Assembly (NCBI RefSeq): GCF_002127325.2
Contig: NC_035443.2
Location: 145,342,073-145,406,072, forward strand
DNA from: Helianthus annuus
Lineage: Eukaryota > Streptophyta > Magnoliopsida > Asterales > Asteraceae
Direction: 5' to 3'
Length of the DNA stretch: 64,000 nt
Part shown: positions 57,371 to 64,000 of the stretch, one piece after another
Numbering within the stretch: the stretch's first letter is position 1
Layout: every line of letters begins with the position of its first letter
The notes under the pieces: generated by a model
The model's database searches: none
Told to the model about the DNA's origin: nothing
The model's input: only the letters and a program-made list of their open reading frames with translations
Program-made: the position numbers and the translations under genes

Positions 57371-58006
57371 CCAATTTATATCCAGCCTCTTTTCCACTTT
57401 ACAAACCTTCTAAACACTCCACAATCACTCTCTAATCACTCAAAAATATTCAGCTTTGAGCAGAAAGTTTGAGCCATTCAAAGTGAGTTCTAACTCACTT
57501 CTACTTCAATTTTCTTCTTGTTTCTTTATTATTCACACTTGGATAACCTCTAGGAAGGTTTTCACAAGTTTGCTTGGGCAAACTAAGGTGAAATCCCACC
57601 ATTTTTGAGGTCCAAAGTGCACTTTAAATTCTGCTCATTTTTATCTTTTTAAATCTTCATGTTTTTTTATAGAAAACTTGATGGAATCTTGTTCCCCCCA
57701 AGCTCACAACTTAGCCTAGGGTTGTGGGTTTGTGTTTAGGGGATTTCCATCCAAGTATTGGGTTCAAACACCCACTTATTTTCTGTTTTTACTTGACAAT
57801 CGGATGATGAAAACAAGCACAAGTCATCATCTTCCATATGATGAACTTGTATCTTGTGAAGTGTGAACAAATGGAAGCCTTGGCTTTCCAAACTAAGTTT
57901 CACTCCTTCATTTGAACATTTTTATAACTTGTTAGGTAGATTTACTTTCTTGTAAGTTCATGACCCTCCTTATTGTTTCTAACAACAAGTGTAGTGGTGA
58001 ACAATA

Positions 58007-58101
58007 GAGGTACCTAAATGGAAGACTTGATTCTTCCTACCTCATGTATGAATTATATGACACAAAGAGGTACCTAAATGGAGACTTTAATCTCCTACCT
58101 C
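58007..58101 (+). repeat. Two tandem hairpin units in the T LTR
   Basis: Each unit has outer arms GAGGTA/TACCTC (58007-58012 with 58038-58043, and 58067-58072 with 58096-58101). The inner arms differ but still pair: GGAAGA/TCTTCC in the first and GGAGA/TCTCC in the second. Confidence 0.7.
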
Positions 58102-59199
58102 ATGCTTGATCTATAGGACTTGTAATCTTTATAGAATATTCATATGTTATCTATATAATCTATATAAATCTAAGTAGCTAGACTTGATGATAACTTAATA
58201 GTTACTTGTCAAGAATATGTTACATCACCTATGACCATACACATGTTACGATTCTAATGGACCTTAATCCATGAAAACATACAAACTCTTTTGAGTTTCA
58301 ATAGTGTCAAGAACATGTGCTATGTGTGCAAGATGATTAATTTCTTAAGTTATTTTCATGACCTTAAGCTCCAAATCCCTAAAACATATGTAAACACCTC
58401 TCAAACTCCAAATCGAACACATTCAACTTTCTAGTCTCAACAACCTCGTCACATTGGATAATCGGAAAACATATGCAAACTTTGTGAGTATACTCGTACT
58501 TTCCCCCTTTTTACTTTTACCACTTTTGGGGTGTAACATGTTTACCTATTGAAACTTACACATGAACTTTTGTCTAAACACATGAACATTCCTATAACAT
58601 GCTTGTATATGTGATGACTTGATACTTTAAATTTGGGTGATTCTTATGTGTTGAACTTATCATTAACTTCGTACGAGCCAAACCTTGACATATGTAGCGC
58701 TATAGGATTAACGACCCGCCTCTACTGAAACTTTGGTTATGTCATGAGCAAGTTGCGTTTTCTTGGTTTGATATGTTGTACACATGCCATATTTAATGTT
58801 TATCTTGAATCGCATGCTTGCTATGAGGAATTGTTCACACTTTTATCTTATGCTATGTATGTACCAAACTTGTATACTCGTCTTTGCTTTTGCATTGAAT
58901 TATTTTAAACATGTTACAGGTTGATGAGGACGATGTTAAGAAAAGAAGTAGCGTTGATGCCTAGATACACATATAGACGTTAGGGTTTAATATGTTGTAT
59001 CAAATTTTGTTATGTTATCATGTTGTTATGTTAAACTTGTTGTATTTGAATTTCTTGTAATGTTGACTATTTGAAGTTATGAAATGAAATGAAATTTGGA
59101 ATTTCTAAATATTGTCACAAATAGCGTTATGATGTCTCTAGCAATCTTCACACTTCGTCTCATCCCGATGTTTCCGCCATTGGTTGGGGTGTGACAGAT

Positions 59200-59212
59200 T
59201 GGTATCAGAGCC
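59200..59212 (+). other. Primer binding site, initiator tRNA-Met type (element T)
   Basis: TGGTATCAGAGCC, 3 nt after the LTR, inside a stretch of more than 30 bases identical to the X PBS region. Confidence 0.92.
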
Positions 59213-62200
59213 ATAACTATAGGGAATTAGGAAAATTGTCATGCTTTTGACCTAGTCTATAGTTAAGCACCAAAATTCGACCATACTTGCTTCACATGCT
59301 ACTTTTATGAAATATCTTTACATGTTATTCTTGAGATGTCTCTTACGTGTTATTTTCTTAAAATTCTTTATGTGCTTATATTTGCTATTATTATTTTGAA
59401 CATATGTCTTTTACTCTTTTATACTAAAATCGAAACCACTTGTAATGCACAAACGAGACAACTTTACCAAGCTAGGCGTGAAACCCACAATTTGGTGAAC
59501 AACTCTCAATCTACTTTTCTTTTACATAAAATTCACCATCAAGTTAGGAGTGAGATCCTCACCTTGATGGAGAATTTCCGCTTTCAATTCTAGTGGACCC
59601 TCGTCAAAATGTTGAAATTAAATTTTGACCCGACGAGTACCAACCACACTTAGGATACGAAATCGTCAAGTTAGGGGTGAAACCCGCACCTTGTCGACTA
59701 GTTCCACTCCTCGATTTTTTTTTTGTTTTTCTTAAATCCCGCAAAGTCTCGAGATTTCGATCGATTTGTGACATGTAGTAACCGGAAGGGTAAATACCGT
59801 TAACCGACTTGTCGGCGAGAGTATTTCACCTATTAGGCCAAAGCATGCTCCTCAAATTCAAAAGACTTTTCGACCACTTTGGTTAGTCAAAGTTCCGTTT
59901 GGAACACTCCAAACTTTGGTCAAACATGTGTTTCTATTGTTCATTTTATACGATGCAATCTTTCAACCTCGAGTTTACCTTTGATTTCTCTTTTCACACG
60001 CACAACATATCGAACCTTTTCGATACATTTATATATGCATGATTTTCATATAATTTAAATTCATATTCCTTGTAACAACTAGTGGAGAGGTATCATCGAG
60101 ATTGGAGTGACTTCCTTACCTTGACGATTGACTCCACCCCTCTTCCCTTAAAACGACCTCACCAACGAGTTAGGGGTGATTCCCTTACCTAGGTGATCGT
60201 TACCAAAACGTCTCTTCCAAATATCTTATTATGCAAACTAGATCATATTTTATACCTAAATTGTTTATCATTATTCAAAATACCTACATATACCGACTTC
60301 AAAATACATTGTTTTCTCAGGCATACTTTCTATCCTACAATCTATTTTCACTCAACTCATATACACGAGATTTTAATCATGTCTTAAAACGTTTTATTAC
60401 TCGAACCTCAAAACTTTACGAAATGCTACCTACCAATTTAATCAGTCCAATGAAACTCTTGCCCATGAACTTCATATTCGACTTAATCACTAAAACACGC
60501 CCACGGTATATCATCATAATAGAGACTTCCATTCTTAATCGAAATCAAACCAGCATTTCTCAATTTCTTATAGGATCTTGTAGATGCTATATGATCGTTT
60601 TACCAAATACTCTTTTCAACATCAACAAATCATTTGTTAAAACTTTTAACAATCACTAAGTCCTTTTGTTAAATTTCTTTTCTAAGGATCCTCGTTTTCA
60701 CAAGAACCTCCTAAATTCATAATTCCTTGTTTGATGAAACGAACTTACTTGTTATCGAAAACCTTTTTCCTACACCAATTTACAAACCACGTGGGCAAGA
60801 AGACTTCATGGGGACCGATCATCTTCGGTTTACGTAAACTCTTTCGAAACAAAAGTAGCATTTCCATTCATTACAAAATACATTATGCTTGACCAATGAG
60901 TACTTTATATCCTCTTACATATGTAAACTGTATTCTACCTATCAAAACAAACCCAATCTAATTTTTTTTTATTCGATAAACTCAACGTTTCGTTTAAACA
61001 ACTATACATGTAATTCATCATACACAATTTAATCGTTACCTCGCGACAAATCGCTTATATCATTCATTTTACATATTCAATTTCTCGAGCATTTTATATG
61101 TCCAAGTCTGTTACGCTTCAACATACACTATATACAAAATTTTTATTATTCATGCCTACCCTTATATTCATACGTTTTATGCTTATACCTATACACATAC
61201 TATTTCCACGTTTTATGTTTATGCTTATACATACATGCGAATTCATACTTATACTTATGCTTGTACTTTCATTCATACTCATGATTCATATAATCGTACC
61301 CGTACGCGAGCTTAATCCGAGGGATTTGCTTGCGTGGGTCCCATACATACTTAAGCATGGACTTGCTTATATACTAAATTCTTATACGCACACATCCTTA
61401 TTTTTAAACTATGTATACCCTGATTCATACATAACTGGTACAAGCTTTGCAGATCATGCGACGATCAAAATAATCGCGGGTGCACACGGGATTATAGTGA
61501 TAGGCGCATGAGAACCATAGAGTGTACTACTATGTATGGTAAAACCTGGAATGTAACATGACACCGAACAACGAAACGGACGTAACATGATTAAAACATG
61601 GTGGATACGCCGCTGGTACTTCCTATATATAAGTGTTTTCACCATGTTACCAAACTTTCGTAAAATGTGCCATGAGAAATTCGGTGTTTTGCAGACCATA
61701 TTTAGACCTAAAATGCAAACTTTAACAACTCACAAACGCATTGCTAAACGCACGATATCCAACTATCCACGAAGAGACTTCATCCTTAACCCTACATTAC
61801 CGTTGTCCAATACGCATGCCATCCTTATACTCGTATTTGTTTATCAATCATTCACGCGCGTACCTCCGTTCTTCCCCGTTATTCCTTGTTTTTTTTATAT
61901 CAACCTCATATACAATCAATTGGTTTAAACGTTCGAATCCTAAAATACTTTCTTACATTTAAACTATTTACCATCCTTTATTTATGCGCAAACATAGTTA
62001 GTTGTCTATTACCTCCAAAACCATTTTTGAAAAGCCTAACTTATTTCTCATCAATAAACGATGTCCTACAAACTTGTGATTTAGTGCTACCCTTAAAGCC
62101 AATGAAACTCTTCTTACAACTTACAGTGCGGCCACACTTCTCATCAAAATACATACCATTTTATACGAAAGTTCCCTTCTTAGGCATCATATTTAAAATA

Positions 62201-62436
62201 CCTCTTCAGTGAGTTATTCAAACTTGTTTAAACTTGCTCGTCTATACACACACCTGCACGTTCTACTTATATTCAATGCCTCAAATCATTTTTTAGCCAA
62301 ACGGACTCTTTTTACAAACCTATCATTTCGTTCCTCAAAATTGTATACTTTTCAACACGTCTCAAACTTTCAAGTCTCGATTTTAGACAATCATTCCTTT
62401 AACCAAAATACCTTTTTACAAGCCTTACTCTTGAAT
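59213..62436 (+). other. Non-coding internal region of element T with repeated stem-loops
   Basis: No gag or pol similarity was seen. The short frames are AT-rich and lack motifs. Between 59466 and about 60210 five stem-loops recur, each with a GG(G/A/C)GTGA...CC core. The clearest is CCATCAAG/CTTGATGG at 59536-59543 and 59563-59570. A fragment similar to the V LTR (GGATACGCCGCTGGTACTTC) occurs near 61602, so part of the region may derive from LTR sequence. I see nothing else of note in 60700-62400. Confidence 0.65.
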
Positions 62437-62472
62437 AAATTTCGGGACGAAATTTCCTAAACGACGGGAGAC
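62437..62472 (+). other. PPT-proximal stem-loop and PPT of element T
   Basis: Perfect 8-bp stem, arm AAATTTCG, loop GGA, at 62437-62455, then a purine-rich ACGACGGGAGAC before the 3' LTR. Seventeen bases separate stem and LTR. The element has no coding sequence, so the structure is kept for a nucleic-acid role. Confidence 0.8.
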
Positions 62473-64000
62473 TGTAATGCCTCGCTTTTTCGTAATTTTC
62501 CTAAATTAGAAAGCTCATCTTATATATCTATTTTTGGAAACCCTTCTTCTTTTAGAATCGTATTTCGTTTTATAACCATTGTAAATCAGAGACTTTGATC
62601 GTAATAAAAATTGGTCTTTTGTGTGAAATATTCGTCGTTCATACATGTTTATACATTGTTAGATGCAAACACTTGATTATTACGTTCCCGATACACGCAA
62701 CCTATACTTTTATTTTATTATTATACAAAATTACTTCTTAACTTTATGTTATATTTGTAAATTAAACGTTGACATATAAGCTACATTATTATATTTAGTA
62801 ATCATATATTAGTATTAGATAATATGCCAATAGTCCCAAAAAAAAAAAAAAAACAATATTTATTTAAACACCGAATGCCTCCACCATTTCATATTCTTTT
62901 TGTAGAAATAATTTTTTCATACAAAAATAAATAAATAAAAATATGCGTGACCTTTAATAAGAAAAAGGTTACCGTTATTTAATGGTACAAATCTAGTTAA
63001 TATCAACAAGGGACTATATTGGTAAAAAAAAAAAAAAAGAAGAAGAAAGAAACTCAGCAAAATGTGCGGCCATGTGACCAATCCCAACATTTTTTATTTC
63101 CAGCCATACTTTGGCCCATTTTATCTATTCTCTAAGTTGTGGACTTAAGTTATGATATAAAAACTTTTCAAACATTAATAAGCTAATAAAAAAAAGAGAA
63201 TGATGGCTGAAAATGGCCATGTTGGCGCCAACTTTGCTTCACAACCGTGAAGATCAGCCAATGGCTGATTATTATTTGTTGTTGTTTTTTTTAATAGTTA
63301 AACTCTCACCTAATAATCTTAATTACTTACCTAACTCAACCCTAATCTTTCCCTATAAATACCAATTTATATCCAGCCTCTTTTCCACTTTACAAACCTT
63401 CTAAACACTCCACAATCACTCTCTAATCACTCAAAAATATTCAGCTTTGAGCAGAAAGTTTGAGCCATTCAAAGTGAGTTCTAACTCACTTCTACTTCAA
63501 TTTTCTTCTTGTTTCTTTATTATTAACACTTGGATAACCTCTAGGAAGGTTTTCACAAGTTTGCTTGGGCAAACTAAGGTGAAATCTCACCATTTTTGAG
63601 GTCCAAAGTGCACTTTAAATTCTGCTCATTTTTATCTTTTTAAATCTTCATGTTTTTTTATAGAAAACTTGATGGAATCTTGTTCCCCCCAAGCTCACAA
63701 CTTAGCCTAGGGTTGTGGGTTTGTGTTTAGGGGATTTCCATCCAAGTATTGGGTTCAAACACCCACTTATTTTCTGTTTTTACTTGACAATCGGATGATG
63801 AAAACAAGCACAAGTCATCATCTTCCATATGATGAACTTGTATCTTGTGAAGTGTGAACAAATGGAAGCCTTGGCTTTCCAAACTAAGTTTCACTCCTTC
63901 ATTTGAACATTTTTATAACTTGTTAGGTAGATTTACTTTCTTGTAAGTTCATGACCCTCCTTATTGTTTCTAACAACAAGTGTAGTGGTGAACAATAGAG
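62473..64000 (+). repeat. Element T 3' LTR (runs off the window)
   Basis: First 1528 bp of the LTR, matching 56484 onward. The palindrome block and TATA box are conserved. The window ends just as the tandem hairpin repeat begins. Confidence 0.93.

Larger units (their letters stand above)
56484..59196 (+). repeat. Element T 5' LTR
   Basis: TGTAATGCC...GGTGTGACA. The TATA box is at 57363-57370 and a GTGAGT donor-like site at 57483. Paired hairpin repeats lie at 58007-58101. The last 40 bases resemble the X LTR end. Confidence 0.93.
56484..64000 (+). mobile_element. Element T: non-coding Tekay-like LTR element, right end beyond window
   Basis: 5' LTR 56484-59196 (2713 bp), PBS, 3.2-kb internal region without gag or pol, stem-loop plus PPT, and 3' LTR from 62473 to the window end. 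The visible 1.5 kb of both LTRs differ at about eight places plus A-run lengths. Structure fits a large retrotransposon derivative (LARD) that depends on another element's proteins. Its PBS context and leader motifs match X, making an X-like element the likely helper (inference). Confidence 0.88.

Noticed and set aside
61098..62460. Hydrophobic open frames in the T internal region as membrane proteins
   Set aside because: AT-rich, pyrimidine-rich DNA gives Phe/Leu/Ile/Tyr-rich translations by chance. Frames overlap and use no consistent ATG context.
1..64000. Host protein-coding gene, rRNA or DNA transposon
   Set aside because: No exon-intron gene structure with a non-transposon product, no rRNA, no transposase motif or terminal inverted repeat element was recognised.

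Overview
This window looks like repeat-rich nuclear DNA of a flowering plant. I recognise no host gene. Everything I can classify is LTR retrotransposon, mostly nested. Several LTRs, especially the one at 7628-9953 and 53139-53883, resemble long Ty3/Tekay-type LTRs I associate with Asteraceae. That family-level call comes from memory of sequence style, not from a search.

Layout. (1) 354-7622: young Copia-type deletion derivative 'A' (+ strand, TSD GCTAA). It keeps a full gag but has lost pol. (2) From about 7.8 kb to 55181: 'V', an old Tekay-type Ty3 element. Its 5' LTR is split by 'X' and its gag is cut by another LTR. (3) 9954-53138: 'X', a Tekay chromovirus (+). Its polyprotein is broken by one frameshift and one nonsense codon, and its 5' LTR is split by 'Y'. 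(4) 11673-43798: 'Y', a second Tekay-type element (- strand, TSD ATCGA), with two extra ORFs between its PBS and gag. (5) Inside Y lie two Athila-type elements on the - strand. 'W' (12694-23741, TSD GTGTG) has an intact 1815-codon polyprotein and sits in Y's 3' LTR. 'Z' (25117-37092, TSD CCTTT) sits in Y's integrase. (6) 55182-56483: partial X-family LTR 'C' inserted in V gag. It is itself split by 'T' (56484 to beyond the window end), a non-coding Tekay-like element with a full 5' LTR and a partial 3' LTR.

The nesting V > X > Y > {W, Z} gives an insertion order, and LTR divergence judged by eye agrees: X about 1.5-2%, Y about 1%, W and Z about three substitutions per 1.7-1.8 kb. Removing W plus one TSD copy restores a Y LTR of 1432 bp, the same length as its partner.

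The most interesting signals are structural. (a) All five Ty3 elements whose 3' end is visible carry a perfect 7-9 bp stem-loop with a GGA-type loop, 17-19 nt from the 3' LTR and next to the PPT, with compensatory base changes between families. (b) Each LTR family has its own cluster of inverted repeats or GC-rich motifs near the TATA box. (c) Tekay LTRs carry a good 5' splice-donor sequence about 100 nt after the TATA box, and gag ATGs are preceded within 0-3 nt by an acceptor-like AG, suggesting a spliced leader. (d) Element Z carries its 18-bp palindrome around every ORF, has a Tyr-rich repeat protein where gag should be, and has a degenerate protease motif. It still has nearly identical LTRs, which suggests mobilisation in trans.
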